Notes: generated by a model not told the origin, from the sequence alone. A stretch of 64,000 bases of DNA from Nonomuraea sp. NEAU-A123 (GCF_018603905.1 NZ_JAHFZZ010000008.1:124001-188000); one strand, 5' to 3'. Positions 1 to 9,426 are shown, numbered from the stretch's first letter. Numbers and translations are program-made.

Positions 1-540
1 AAGAACAAGCAGTCCCCCGACCTGAAGACCATGACCGACACGTTCCCGCTGCAACTGTTCGAGGCCGGCAAGATCGCCATGTACTGGGGCGGCTCGTGGA
101 ACGTCTCGGAGTTCGCCAAGAACGACTACACCAAGGACAAGGTGGACGTGGCGCCGCTGCCCAAGGGCCAGAAGCAGGCCACGATCATCCACGGGGTGGC
201 CAACGTCGTGTCGGCCAAGACCGGGCACCCGGCGCAGGCCTGGGAGTTCGTCAAGTTCCTCGGCTCCAAGCAGGCCGCCGACATCCTCGGCAAGAAGGGG
301 CCGATCCCGGCGTACAACGGCACCCAGAGCGCGTGGGTGGCCGCCCATCCCGAGTTCAAGCTGCAGACCTTCCTCGACGCGGTGGCCTACGCGGCGCCGT
401 TCCCGGTCTCCAAGAACACCGCCGCCTGGAACGAGGCGGAGCTGACGTACCTCACCAAGGCCTGGACCGGCGAGGAGCCGGTCGAGAAGGCGGCCGCCGA
501 GCTGGCGACGGCGATGAACGCCCTGCTCGCCAAGGAATGA
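1..540 (+). CDS. Sugar ABC transporter substrate-binding protein, C-terminal part
   Basis: The reading frame is open from the first base, so the gene begins upstream of the window. The visible 179 residues resemble the C-terminal lobe of cluster-1 (MalE/UgpB-like) lipoproteins: a GKIAMYWGGSWN segment, the typical AKTGHPAQAWEFVKFLGS region and a C-terminal helix. It would bind a sugar outside the membrane and deliver it to the two permeases that follow; the first starts 1 base after this stop. The ligand cannot be deduced. No ATPase gene is adjacent in the visible part. The secreted glycan-active proteins downstream suggest a carbohydrate ligand. Confidence 0.9.
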   Translation, partial: KNKQSPDLKTMTDTFPLQLFEAGKIAMYWGGSWNVSEFAKNDYTKDKVDVAPLPKGQKQATIIHGVANVVSAKTGHPAQAWEFVKFLGSKQAADILGKKGPIPAYNGTQSAWVAAHPEFKLQTFLDAVAYAAPFPVSKNTAAWNEAELTYLTKAWTGEEPVEKAAAELATAMNALLAKE

Positions 541-541
541 C

Positions 542-1498
542 ATGACGCTCACCACCCGCCGAAGCGTGACGAAGGCGGCGCCGGCCCGGCACCGCCCGCG
601 CCGCAAGGACCGCGCGGTCGAGGCCCTGTGGGGGTACGCGTTCATCGCCCCGGTCGGGCTGGGCCTGGCCGTCTTCTACCTCTGGCCGGTCCTGCAGACC
701 GCCTACTTCTCCTTCACCGAGTGGGGCGCCTTCGGCGGCCACACCTGGACCGGACTGGAGAACTACCTGCGCCTGGCCGTGGACCCCGAGATGGGCCGGG
801 CGCTGGTCAACACGCTGACCTACACCGTGCTCGGGCTGCTGGCGATCCCGCTGGCCATCGTCTTCGCCGCGCTGCTCAACACCAAGGGGCTGCGCGGGGT
901 GGGCGTCTACCGCACGATGTTCTTCCTGCCGGTCGTCACCATGCCGGTCGCCATCGCCATGGTGTGGCGGTGGCTGTACAACGGCGACTACGGCCTGATC
1001 AACCAGGTGCTGTCGCTGGTCGGCATCGACGGCCCCAACTGGATCGCCGACCCGGCCACCGCGCTTCCCGCCCTGGTCGTGGTCGGGATCTGGAGCAGCG
1101 TCGGCTACAACCTGATCATCTTCCTGGCCGGCATGCAGGCGATCCCCAAGGAGTACTACGAGGCGGCGGCGATCGACGGCGCGGGCCCGGTCCGGCAGTT
1201 CTTCAAGGTCACGCTCCCGCTGCTGTCGCCGACGGCGTTCTTCGTCTCGGTGGTCTCGGTGATCGGCTCGCTGCAGTTGTTCGACCTGGTGTACGTGATG
1301 AGCGGCTCGGGGTCGTCGGCCCGGTCCAATCCGGCCTTCCCGCGCCTGGAGACGGTGGTCCAGCTCTTCTACGAGCGGGCCTTCGTCACCAACGACCGAG
1401 GCTACGCGGCGGCGATCGTGATGGCGCTGCTCATGCTGATCATCGCGCTGACCGCGTTCCAGTTCAGGCTCCAGCGAAGGTGGGTGCATTATGGCTGA
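542..1498 (+). CDS. Carbohydrate ABC transporter permease, MalF/UgpA type
   Basis: This 318-residue protein has a basic N-terminus, about six hydrophobic membrane spans and the cytoplasmic EAA loop (EAAAIDGAGPVRQFFKVTLP, around residue 207) that contacts the ATPase. It is one half of the membrane channel of a sugar importer. The start codon lies one base after the binding-protein stop, and the end overlaps the next permease by 8 bases, so the three genes form a translationally coupled operon. Length and topology are normal for MalF-type permeases without the large periplasmic insert. The substrate is unknown. Confidence 0.95.
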   Translation: MTLTTRRSVTKAAPARHRPRRKDRAVEALWGYAFIAPVGLGLAVFYLWPVLQTAYFSFTEWGAFGGHTWTGLENYLRLAVDPEMGRALVNTLTYTVLGLLAIPLAIVFAALLNTKGLRGVGVYRTMFFLPVVTMPVAIAMVWRWLYNGDYGLINQVLSLVGIDGPNWIADPATALPALVVVGIWSSVGYNLIIFLAGMQAIPKEYYEAAAIDGAGPVRQFFKVTLPLLSPTAFFVSVVSVIGSLQLFDLVYVMSGSGSSARSNPAFPRLETVVQLFYERAFVTNDRGYAAAIVMALLMLIIALTAFQFRLQRRWVHYG

Positions 1499-2321
1499 GG
1501 CCCCCACGACCGGCGGGCGCCGTCTCGGGCTGCACGCGGTGCTGGTCGCCGCGTCACTGGCGATGGTGGCGCCGTTCGCCTGGCAGATCATCACCTCGCT
1601 CAAGACGCTCAGCGAGGCCACCAAGGTCCCGCCGTCGGTGCTGCCCAGCGGCCACTGGGAGAACTACGGCGAGGTGTTCGGGCTGCTGCCCTTCGGCGAC
1701 CAGTTCCTCAACACGGTGCTGATGGCCGCCGGGCGGACCGTGGGCCAGGTGCTGCTGTGCTCCATGGCCGCCTACGCCTTCGCCCGGCTCCGCTTCCCCG
1801 GCAAGAGGCTGCTGTTCGGGCTCTTCCTGTCGGTGCTGATGGTGCCGCCGCAGCTTTTCATCATCCCGCAGTACCAGATCATGTCGTCGCTGGGCTGGCT
1901 CAACAGCCTGCAGGCGCTCATCGTCCCCGGCCTGTTCAGCGCGTTCGGGGTCTTCCTGCTGCGCCAGTTCTTCCTCGGCCTGCCCCGCGAGCTGGAGGAG
2001 GCGGCCCGGCTGGACGGCGCTGGGCCGCTGCGGATCTACTGGTCGATCATGCTGCCGCTGGCCAGGCCGGGGCTGGTCGCCCTGGGTGTCCTGGTGCTGC
2101 TGTGGTCGTGGAACGACCTGTTCTGGCCGCTGGTGGTCAACACCGATCCCGAGCAGATGACGCTGTCGGCCGGGCTGACCGCGCTGCAGGGGCAGTTCCA
2201 GACCAACTATCCGGTGCTCATGGCGGGTTCGCTGCTCGCCTCCCTGCCGGTCATCGCCGTCTTCGTCTTCCTGCAACGCCAGTTCATCCAGGGCATCGCC
2301 CACACCGGTATCAAGGGCTGA
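1491..2321 (+). CDS. Carbohydrate ABC transporter permease, MalG/UgpE type
   Basis: This 276-residue protein has six predicted membrane segments and the EAA motif EEAARLDGAGPLRIYWSIML followed by LPLARPGL. It ends with the QRQFIQGIAHTGIKG tail typical of MalG-like permeases (the C-terminus that reaches the ATPase dimer). It overlaps the upstream permease by 8 bases, indicating coupled translation. It is the second channel subunit of the sugar importer. No ATP-binding subunit follows, so a shared MsiK-like ATPase is inferred. Confidence 0.95.
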   Translation: MAEAPTTGGRRLGLHAVLVAASLAMVAPFAWQIITSLKTLSEATKVPPSVLPSGHWENYGEVFGLLPFGDQFLNTVLMAAGRTVGQVLLCSMAAYAFARLRFPGKRLLFGLFLSVLMVPPQLFIIPQYQIMSSLGWLNSLQALIVPGLFSAFGVFLLRQFFLGLPRELEEAARLDGAGPLRIYWSIMLPLARPGLVALGVLVLLWSWNDLFWPLVVNTDPEQMTLSAGLTALQGQFQTNYPVLMAGSLLASLPVIAVFVFLQRQFIQGIAHTGIKG

Positions 2322-2342
2322 GCCCGCCGAGAGGAGTCCCCC

Positions 2343-4067
2343 ATGTCCCGCTTGTTAGCAGGCCTGCTCTTCCTGTGCGCGGCGATTCTCGTCGCACCGC
2401 CCGCGTACGCCGCCATCACCGGCCCGTCGGCCACCAACGACGCCACCAACGTGACCTACCAGTTCGGCTACACCGGAACGCCCGCCTACCTCAGGACGTA
2501 CATCGACACCGACCGCAACGCCGCCACCGGGTTCGCCCAGGGCGGCATCGGCGCCGACTACCTGCTGGAGAACGCCGGCCTGTACCACCACAACGGCGGC
2601 GGCTGGAGCTGGACGCTGGTCAAGAGCGTCACCTTCTCCAGCGCGTCCGGCACCGCCCGCTGGACGGTGGCCCGCGCGGACATCGGCGAGAGCGCCACCC
2701 CCAACGACGCCGACCTGATCTTCCAGGCCGAGGCGCCCTTGGAAAGCTCCGCCAAGTACACCCACGTCTACAGCGGCGGCACCAGCGGCGCCACGGTGAC
2801 CTACACCCAGTCGAGCGCCACCTTCCCCAACCCCGAGCGCGGCTTCTACCACCACACCGGCGACTGCGACAAGAACGACTTCTCGCTCGCCACCCTCCAG
2901 GGCTACCGCACCTCGCAGAACATCTCGCTGGTGATGTGCGTGTTCTACCTGGCCGAGTTCAAGACCGGCGCGATCAGCCAGGCCGCGCTCACCCGCTTCC
3001 AGAACCAGCTCGCCACCGTGCGGGCCGCCGGCCTCAAGGCCATCGTCCGGTTCGCCTACACGGTGTCCACCACCGGCGACGACACCACCAAGGCCCGCAT
3101 GCTGGCCCACCTCGACCAGCTTGCGCCCTACCTCAGCGCCAACAGCGACGTGATCGAGGTGGTCCAGGCCGGGTTCATCGGCGCCTGGGGCGAGTGGTAC
3201 TACACCCAGAACTTCGGCAACGAGGGCACGATCACCGCCGCCGACTGGGCCAACCGCAAGGCGGTGACCGACAAGATCCTCAGCGTCCTGCCGTCGTCGC
3301 GGATGATCCAGGTCCGCACGCCCAAGATCAAGCGCACCATGTACGGCACCACCGCGCTGACGCCCGCCCAGGCGTACAACGGCTCGGCCCAGGCCAGAGT
3401 CGGTCACCACAACGACTGCTTCCTGGCCAGCCCCGACGACTACGGCACCTACGAGAACACCGCCGTCGAATACCCCTACCTCCAGGCCGAGACCGCCTAC
3501 CTGCCGATGGGCGGGGAGACCTGCGGCGCCAACCCGCCGAGGTCGAGCTGCCCCACCGCCATGAGCGAGATGGGCATGTTCCACTGGTCGTACCTGAACA
3601 CCGACTACCACCCCGACGTCATCAGCGGCTGGAACAGCGGCGGCTGCCTGACCGAGATCACCCGCCGCCTCGGCTACCGCTTCGCCCTGCAGAGCGGCAC
3701 GTACCCGAGCACGGCGACCCACGGCGGCGCGCTGCCGGTGCGCGTCACGGTCCGGAACGACGGCTGGGCCGCGCCCTTCAACCCGCGTAACGTCGCACTG
3801 GTCCTGCGCGACACCGCCACCTCGGCCGTGTACCGCTTCCCGCTCAACGCCAACCCCCGCCTCTGGCTCGCGGGCGGCACGGCGACGATCGACCAGAGCG
3901 TGACGCTGCCGTCGAGCATGCCGGCGGGCACCTACGCGCTGCTGCTCGACCTGCCCGACCCGCAGCTGTCCGCCCGGCCCGAGTACTCGATCCGGCTGGC
4001 CAACGAGAACGTCTGGGAGGCCGCCACCGGCTTCAACAGCCTGCTGCACACCGTGACCGTGAACTAG
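2343..4067 (+). CDS. Secreted DUF4874/DUF4832 protein
   Basis: The 574-residue protein has a Sec signal peptide (hydrophobic residues 4-19, cleavage near AYA-A) and a GAGGAG ribosome site before its ATG. Residues 25-155 look like a beta-sandwich, possibly sugar binding. From about residue 158 the NPERGFYHHTGDC motif opens a DUF4874 domain, with GFIGAWGEWYYT in the middle, followed by a DUF4832 domain to the end. Such proteins look like inactive or uncharacterised (beta/alpha)8 glycosidases; the activity is unknown. It lies 21 bases after the ABC permeases, so it is probably co-transcribed and may act on the imported glycan. Codon 5 is TTA, rare in high-GC actinomycetes and often linked to bldA control. 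Confidence 0.85.
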   Translation: MSRLLAGLLFLCAAILVAPPAYAAITGPSATNDATNVTYQFGYTGTPAYLRTYIDTDRNAATGFAQGGIGADYLLENAGLYHHNGGGWSWTLVKSVTFSSASGTARWTVARADIGESATPNDADLIFQAEAPLESSAKYTHVYSGGTSGATVTYTQSSATFPNPERGFYHHTGDCDKNDFSLATLQGYRTSQNISLVMCVFYLAEFKTGAISQAALTRFQNQLATVRAAGLKAIVRFAYTVSTTGDDTTKARMLAHLDQLAPYLSANSDVIEVVQAGFIGAWGEWYYTQNFGNEGTITAADWANRKAVTDKILSVLPSSRMIQVRTPKIKRTMYGTTALTPAQAYNGSAQARVGHHNDCFLASPDDYGTYENTAVEYPYLQAETAYLPMGGETCGANPPRSSCPTAMSEMGMFHWSYLNTDYHPDVISGWNSGGCLTEITRRLGYRFALQSGTYPSTATHGGALPVRVTVRNDGWAAPFNPRNVALVLRDTATSAVYRFPLNANPRLWLAGGTATIDQSVTLPSSMPAGTYALLLDLPDPQLSARPEYSIRLANENVWEAATGFNSLLHTVTVN

Positions 4068-4138
4068 CGACTTTGGTCGGCCCGCGGGCTGCCAAGGGTC
4101 GATGTGCCGGGGAGCTCGGCGTCTCTAGCGTCAGGATC

Positions 4139-5281
4139 ATGACACTGGCTGAGGCGCCGAGCTCACGGCGCGTGCACGAGATCGACGCCGTACGCGGGTT
4201 CGCGCTGGCGGGCATCCTGCTGGCGAACATCGGGTTCTTCGCCGATCCCGGCTACGCGGTCGGGACCGGCACGATGCCCATCACGGAGGGGCCCGTCGCG
4301 TACCTCGTCAGCACGCTGGTGCTGACGAAGTTCTACATCCTGTTCTCCTTCCTGTTCGGCTATTCCTTCACGCTCCAGACGCGCGACGGGGTGAACGTCA
4401 AGGCCAGGATGCTGCGGCGCTGCCTCGGTCTCTTCGTGATCGGGGTCCTGCACGGGTTCCTGCTGTGGATCGGCGACATCCTCACGCTGTACACCACTCT
4501 GGGGCTGATCCTGCTGGCCATGCGCAACATCTCGCCCAGGAAGGCGGTGATCACCGGCTGCGCCGTCATCGGCGTCATGTCGGTGATCTGGCTGCTGCTG
4601 GCCGGGCTGACCCTGCTCGACCCGGCGGGCGGCGCGGCGGCGGTGGCGGATCCGGCCGCGGCGGCACAGGCGGAGGCGCTGGTCACCGGAGGGCCGCTGG
4701 GCTTCCTCATCTTCCAGGCGCAGACGTATCCGGCGGTGGCCGCGATGGTGTGGATCGGGCAGGGGCCGATGGCGATGGCGCTGTTCCTGTTCGGGCTGGC
4801 GGCGGGCAGGTCACGGCTGTTCGAGGAGCCGGAGCGCTGGGCGCGCTTCGTGCCGCGCGTCAAGTGGGTGGGCTTCGGTGCCGGCCTGCCCGCCGCGGCG
4901 TTCTTCGCCTGGGCGCCCTCCTCCGGGGGCGCGCTGGAGCTGGTCGCGCTGGCCCTGAACAACGTGACCTCGGTGCTGCTGACCGCCGCCTACGTGGTCA
5001 CCCTGCTCCAGGTCATCAAGCGCTTCCCAGCCGCCGGCCGCGCGCTGGCCCCGGCCGGGCGGGTGGCGGCGTCCAACTACATCGGGCAGTCGGCGCTCTG
5101 CTGCCTGGTCTTCACCGGCTACGGGCTGGCCCTGGCGGGCAAGCTGTCGCCGCTCGCCGTCATGGGCGTGGCCGCGGTGATCTACGCGGTCCTGCTCGGG
5201 CTGAGCCGGTGGTGGCTCCGCGGTCACCGGTACGGCCCGATCGAGTATGTGCTTCGCCGCCTCACCGCGGGTCGGGGTTGA
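4139..5281 (+). CDS. DUF418 family membrane protein
   Basis: The 380-residue protein opens with EIDAVRGFALAGILLANI, the signature start of DUF418 proteins, and closes with WWLRGHRYGPIEYVLRRLT, the matching C-terminal motif. It has about eight to ten hydrophobic segments. A TTG at 4073 would add 22 residues with no family match, so the ATG at 4139 was chosen; the ribosome site is weak. DUF418 proteins are membrane proteins of unknown role, thought to be related to acyltransferase-like or YeiB families. The gene follows the DUF4832 gene by 71 bases and may have its own promoter. Confidence 0.85.
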   Translation: MTLAEAPSSRRVHEIDAVRGFALAGILLANIGFFADPGYAVGTGTMPITEGPVAYLVSTLVLTKFYILFSFLFGYSFTLQTRDGVNVKARMLRRCLGLFVIGVLHGFLLWIGDILTLYTTLGLILLAMRNISPRKAVITGCAVIGVMSVIWLLLAGLTLLDPAGGAAAVADPAAAAQAEALVTGGPLGFLIFQAQTYPAVAAMVWIGQGPMAMALFLFGLAAGRSRLFEEPERWARFVPRVKWVGFGAGLPAAAFFAWAPSSGGALELVALALNNVTSVLLTAAYVVTLLQVIKRFPAAGRALAPAGRVAASNYIGQSALCCLVFTGYGLALAGKLSPLAVMGVAAVIYAVLLGLSRWWLRGHRYGPIEYVLRRLTAGRG

Positions 5282-5347
5282 CAGCGGACCGGGCCTGGTC
5301 TTCTCTGCAACTCTGCGAGGAAAAGGGCGGACCCGAGGGGGCACGGC

Positions 5348-8300
5348 ATGGCCACGGTTCGACGGTTCGCGCTCGCTCTGGCCGTCGCCGCCGCGCTGGC
5401 CGGGCTCCCCGCCACGCCCGCGCAGGCCAGGGTGCCCGGGCCCGGCGCGGCGTCCCACTTCGGGCTCGCGCGCAAGGACTGCGTCGGGACGGCCGCGGGC
5501 CGGGCGTCCAAGGTCTGGTACACGGTCGCGGGCGGCGTCCTGTCCGACGTCTATGAGCCGACCATCGACAACACCAACGTGGAGACGATGCAGTTCGCCG
5601 TCACCGATGGCAGGACGTTCACCGAGCTGCAGTCCCGGGACACCACCTACAAAGTGGCCACCGACCGCTCCGGCATGACCTGCACGATCACCTCATCCAG
5701 CAAGAGCGGCCGCTACCGCCTGACCACGACCTACCTCACCGATCCGGGCAGCGACGCCGTGGTGGTCAGGACCCGGCTCCAGCCGCCCGGACTGCGGCTG
5801 TACGTACGGCTGGACGCGAGCGTCAACGGCAACGGAGGCGGCGGCACACCGAACGGCGGCGCCGACAGCGGCGTGGTGGACGGGCCGACCGGCGCCCCGG
5901 TCATCTCCGACCCGAACACCGAAACCTCCGCGCCCGCCCGCGACTACGCCGTCCCCACCCACCTGGCGCTGCGCGCCGAGCGGCGACTGCCGCAGGCCAA
6001 CGTCGGCTACGCGGGCACACCCGGCGACGGCGCCGCGCAACTGGACACCGACCACACGCTAACCCCCTCCGCGACCGCCCCCGACGGCAACGTGGTGGCC
6101 ACCGCCCGGCTGCCCCTCGACGGCTCGGGCGAGGTGACCTTCGCGCTCGGCTTCGGCCGTACGGCGGGCGCCGCGTTGCGGACCGCGGGCGAGGCCGCCG
6201 TCCGGCCGTTCGAGACCACCCGGGCCCGGTACGAGGCGGGCTGGGCCGCCTACGACGCCGGACTGCGCAAACCGCCCGCCGCGCTGGCCGACGCCTACCG
6301 GCTCTCGGCCAACGTCCTGAAGGCCAGCGAGGACAAGACCTTCCCCGGAGCCGTCGTCGCCTCGCTCGCCAGCCCGTGGGGCCAGGCGGTCGGCGCGGGT
6401 GAGAAGGTCGGCGGCAAGGCCGTCTACTTCGGGTCCTACCGCGAGGTGTTCGCCCGCGACCTGTACGAGGCGTTCACCGGCTTCCTCACCGACGGCGACC
6501 TGGCGACCGCCCGCGCCACGGCCCGCTTCCTGCTGGAACGCCAGCAGCTGCCCGACGGCCGCCTGCCGCGCAACTCCCTGCTGAACGGCCGGCTCGCCCC
6601 CGACTCGGGCGGCGACCAGCTCGACGAGACCGCCTATCCGATCCTCATGGCCCACCAGTCCGGAATCGGCGCGGAGCTGTGGGAACACGTGCGCCAGGCC
6701 GCGGACTTCCTGGTGGCGCACGGTCCCGCGTTCGGCGTCGAACGCTGGGAGGAGCAGCAGGGCTACTCGCCGTCCACGATCGCGGCTGAGATCGCCGGCC
6801 TCGTCGCGGCCGGGGAGATCGCCGCCGGGCGGGACGACCAGGGCCGGGCCCGGCTCTACCGCGCCACCGCCGACCACTTCGCCCGCTCGGTCAAGGGCTG
6901 GACGGTCACCACCACCGGCCCGTACGCCCCCCGCTACTTCCTGCGCCTGTCACGCACCGGCGACCCGGACGCCGCGTCCCCGTACAACCTCGGCAACGGC
7001 GGCCCGACAGAGGACCAGCGCCGGGTGGTGGACGCGGGCTTCCTGGAACTGACCCGGCTGGGCATCCTGCCCGCCACCGACCCCGACGTCCTGGCCAGCC
7101 TGCCCGTGGTGGACCGGGTGATCCGGCGTACGACGCCGAACGGCCAGGGCTGGTACCGCTACGGCTCCGACACCGAGGGCACCGAGGACGGCTACGGCGA
7201 CTGCCACGAACCCGACCCCACCTCCTGCGCGCCGTCGGGCCGCCCCTGGCCCACCGCGAACACCGGCTCGGGCCACCTGTGGCCGGTCCTGTCCGGTGAA
7301 CGCGCCGAGCAGGCGCTGCAGACCGGCGACACCCGTACGGCCGCCGCCCTGCTGACGGCGATGCGAGCCATGTCCTCGGGCACCGGCCTGGTCCCCGAAC
7401 AGGCGTGGGAGAACCCGGACCTGACCGCCTCGCCGTACGGCACCGACCCGGCCACCGCCTCGATCGGCTTTCACGCCGGCGAGCCCGCCGGCTCGGCGTC
7501 CCCTCTGACCTGGGCGCAGGCCCAGGAGGTCCGGCTGATCCTCTCACTGGCCGCCGGCCGCCCGCTCGACCAGCCCGAGATCGTACGGCGCCGCTACACC
7601 GCCCACGGAATGCCAGGCACGACCCCACTCACCGTCACCGCCCCCGCAGAGGGCAGCACGGTCGCCGGCACGTCGGTCACGGTCGAAGGCACCACCGCGC
7701 CTGGCGCGCGGGTCGACGTCGCGGCCACGCCCATCGACATCGGCACCGCCACCGAGGTCGTCTCGGTGCGGGCCGGGTCCGACGGCGGTTTCACCGCGCG
7801 GGCGCCGGTGTCGTTCGGCGAGGTCGTGCTCACCGTGACCGCCACCACCTCCGACGGCCGCACCGGGTACGCCCGGCGCTCGGTCGTCGGCGACATCACC
7901 GGGGCCACGACCGTGCTCGACGTCACCGATCCCGACGGCGACGACAACGGGCCGGGGACCTACGCCTATCCGACGGCCGCCGACTTCCACGCGGGCGCCT
8001 TCGACCTGCGCAGGTTCCAGGTCATCACGGACACGAGCACCGTCTACCTGCGGGCCGAGATCCGTGACCTCACCCCCACCTTCGGCAACCAGATCGGCGC
8101 CCAGCTCCTCGACGTGTACGTACAGAACCCCACCGTGACCGCGCGCTCGACCGATCCGGCGTTCCCGCAGCGCAACTACCGCATCGCCGACCAGGACGCG
8201 TGGTCGCAGCGGATCGAGGCCCAGGGCTTCGGCGCCCCGGTCTGGGTGACGGCCGCCGGCACCGCCCTGCCCGGCGCCGCCGTCCGCGGCTCCGGCACCA

Positions 8301-8605
8301 CGCGCACGATCACGATCGCCGTACCCAAGGCGGTCTTCGGCACACCGGGCCCCGGCTGGCGCTTCGCGGTGGTGCTCACGGGCCAGGACGGGTTCAGCTC
8401 CGACCAGGCCAGGGGCTTCGCCGCCACTCCCCAGCCGTACCAGTTCGGCGTGTGTACCCCCGGCGGGACCAGCGCCCTGTGCTCCTTCGACCCGAGCGGC
8501 GTCCCCAAGGCCGTGGACGTGATCACCCCGACCGACCAGCCCCAGGCGGACGAGCTGAACCCCCTCCTCGGCCCAGTCACCCTACGGGCGGTCGCAGTCC
8601 CCTGA
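5348..8605 (+). CDS. Secreted GH15 glucodextranase/glucoamylase-like enzyme
   Basis: The 1085-residue protein has a Sec signal peptide (cleavage near residue 27), a glucodextranase-type N-terminal beta-sandwich (about 35-300) and a GH15 (alpha/alpha)6 barrel (about 310-740). An Ig-like linker domain (about 755-850) and a glucodextranase C-terminal domain (about 855-1085, starting DVTDPDGDDNGPG) follow. The ERWEEQQGYSPST motif (residues 465-477) carries the likely general acid, and WPVLSGERAEQ (Glu651) the likely base. The domain order matches Arthrobacter glucodextranase, which releases glucose from alpha-1,6-glucans. Glucoamylase activity on alpha-1,4-glucan is the alternative. A GAGGGGG ribosome site precedes the ATG. 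Confidence 0.9.
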   Translation: MATVRRFALALAVAAALAGLPATPAQARVPGPGAASHFGLARKDCVGTAAGRASKVWYTVAGGVLSDVYEPTIDNTNVETMQFAVTDGRTFTELQSRDTTYKVATDRSGMTCTITSSSKSGRYRLTTTYLTDPGSDAVVVRTRLQPPGLRLYVRLDASVNGNGGGGTPNGGADSGVVDGPTGAPVISDPNTETSAPARDYAVPTHLALRAERRLPQANVGYAGTPGDGAAQLDTDHTLTPSATAPDGNVVATARLPLDGSGEVTFALGFGRTAGAALRTAGEAAVRPFETTRARYEAGWAAYDAGLRKPPAALADAYRLSANVLKASEDKTFPGAVVASLASPWGQAVGAGEKVGGKAVYFGSYREVFARDLYEAFTGFLTDGDLATARATARFLLERQQLPDGRLPRNSLLNGRLAPDSGGDQLDETAYPILMAHQSGIGAELWEHVRQAADFLVAHGPAFGVERWEEQQGYSPSTIAAEIAGLVAAGEIAAGRDDQGRARLYRATADHFARSVKGWTVTTTGPYAPRYFLRLSRTGDPDAASPYNLGNGGPTEDQRRVVDAGFLELTRLGILPATDPDVLASLPVVDRVIRRTTPNGQGWYRYGSDTEGTEDGYGDCHEPDPTSCAPSGRPWPTANTGSGHLWPVLSGERAEQALQTGDTRTAAALLTAMRAMSSGTGLVPEQAWENPDLTASPYGTDPATASIGFHAGEPAGSASPLTWAQAQEVRLILSLAAGRPLDQPEIVRRRYTAHGMPGTTPLTVTAPAEGSTVAGTSVTVEGTTAPGARVDVAATPIDIGTATEVVSVRAGSDGGFTARAPVSFGEVVLTVTATTSDGRTGYARRSVVGDITGATTVLDVTDPDGDDNGPGTYAYPTAADFHAGAFDLRRFQVITDTSTVYLRAEIRDLTPTFGNQIGAQLLDVYVQNPTVTARSTDPAFPQRNYRIADQDAWSQRIEAQGFGAPVWVTAAGTALPGAAVRGSGTTRTITIAVPKAVFGTPGPGWRFAVVLTGQDGFSSDQARGFAATPQPYQFGVCTPGGTSALCSFDPSGVPKAVDVITPTDQPQADELNPLLGPVTLRAVAVP

Positions 8606-8636
8606 CCTCGCGTGCGGTCACCCTACGGGCCGTCGC
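8576..8636. repeat. Short direct repeat at end of GH15 gene
   Basis: A 20-base segment GTCACCCTACGGGCGGTCGC (8576-8595), which encodes the last residues of the GH15 protein, recurs at 8617-8636 with one mismatch. The 41-base period is out of frame with the gene, and the second copy lies after the stop codon. Confidence 0.6.
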
Positions 8637-8694
8637 GGCCCACCGACCTCGCTCCTCGTCAGTCCGTGAACCGTCCCGATCCCCTGGCGTCGCT

Positions 8695-9312
8695 TCACTC
8701 GACGATGGGGATTTCCGGAGTCGGCACCAGGTCACTGACCAGAAGCGTCGCCGCTCGTATCGAGGCGGTGAGGATGTCGGCGTTCTCCGCCTTGGTGCCC
8801 TGGGCGGCCAGCACGGTGCTGTGCACGCTGAGCAGGGCCATCCGGACGCGCAACTGATCCTGCAGCGGAGCGTCAGGGCCCAGGATGATCCGGGTGGCCT
8901 GGTCGATCCGCTCCAGCGCACCACCCTGGCCCGGCGGTACGGCCGACTTCAGCGCGGTGTGGTTGGCGGCGGCGAACCGCATCGTCTTCAACCCCCGCTG
9001 CCCACTCAGAGCGAGCCACCGGCCCAGGAGTTCGGAGGCGAGTGCCGGGGAGCGCGGCTGCTCGGCGGCCCAGTCGAGAAGGTCGTCGAGCGCGCGCAGG
9101 TGGTCGGTGAAGAGGCTGCGGATGACAGCCTCTTTGCTGTCGAAATGGTAGTAGAGCGCGGCCTTGGTGATCCCCAGCTGTTCGGCGATTTCGCGCATCG
9201 AGGTGGCGTCGTAGCCGCGCTCGGTGAACAAGGACAGCGCGGCCTCCTGGATGTCGGCCCGCGTCTGGCTGCCCTTACGCCGCGTGCCCGGCACCTGATC
9301 CGTCTTCGTCAT
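8695..9312 (-). CDS. TetR/AcrR family repressor
   Basis: This 205-residue protein has an N-terminal TetR helix-turn-helix (RADIQEAALSLFTERGYDAT, then ITKAALYYHFDSKEAV) and a helical ligand-binding C-domain. The start at 9312 (MTKTDQ) was chosen because AGAGGA sits at correct spacing upstream; an in-frame start at 9330 lacks one. It is divergent from a 14-span efflux gene. The intergenic region holds a near-perfect 22-base dyad, so it most likely represses the exporter and itself, released by an exported compound. The ligand is unknown. Confidence 0.92.
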   Translation of the reverse strand: MTKTDQVPGTRRKGSQTRADIQEAALSLFTERGYDATSMREIAEQLGITKAALYYHFDSKEAVIRSLFTDHLRALDDLLDWAAEQPRSPALASELLGRWLALSGQRGLKTMRFAAANHTALKSAVPPGQGGALERIDQATRIILGPDAPLQDQLRVRMALLSVHSTVLAAQGTKAENADILTASIRAATLLVSDLVPTPEIPIVE

Positions 9313-9352
9313 CGCGTTTCCTCTGCTCAAGCTCTTCAGAGTCTACACCAAG

Positions 9353-9374
9353 TTGCTTACCGGCCGGTTAGCAA
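9353..9374. promoter_or_regulatory. TetR operator, near-perfect 22-bp dyad
   Basis: TTGCT-T-ACCGG / CCGGT-T-AGCAA is palindromic at all but one base pair. It lies between the divergent TetR and efflux genes, 41 bases from the TetR start and 53 from the MFS start. The position and symmetry fit a TetR dimer site controlling both promoters. Confidence 0.75.
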
Positions 9375-9379
9375 GTACG

Positions 9380-9399
9380 CTTGCCGACCGACAGGTAAG
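9380..9399. promoter_or_regulatory. Second, imperfect TetR-type half-dyad
   Basis: CTTGCCGACCGACAGGTAAG is an imperfect inverted repeat (CTTgCC / GGtAAG), 6 bases downstream of the main dyad and nearer the efflux gene. It may be a weaker second operator or simply promoter sequence. Confidence 0.4.
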
Positions 9400-9426
9400 T
9401 TCTATGGATCGGCAGGAGCGCACGTG

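Noticed and set aside
452..1624. 390-codon minus-strand ORF opposite the first permease
   Set aside because: Composition is the Arg/Gly/His/Gln-rich pattern of a shadow frame; the plus-strand permease with its EAA motif explains the region.
8200..9426. N-terminal extension of the MFS frame back to 8200
   Set aside because: It runs across the end of the GH15 gene and the whole TetR gene on the other strand; the transporter similarity and AGGAG site begin only at 9413-9427.
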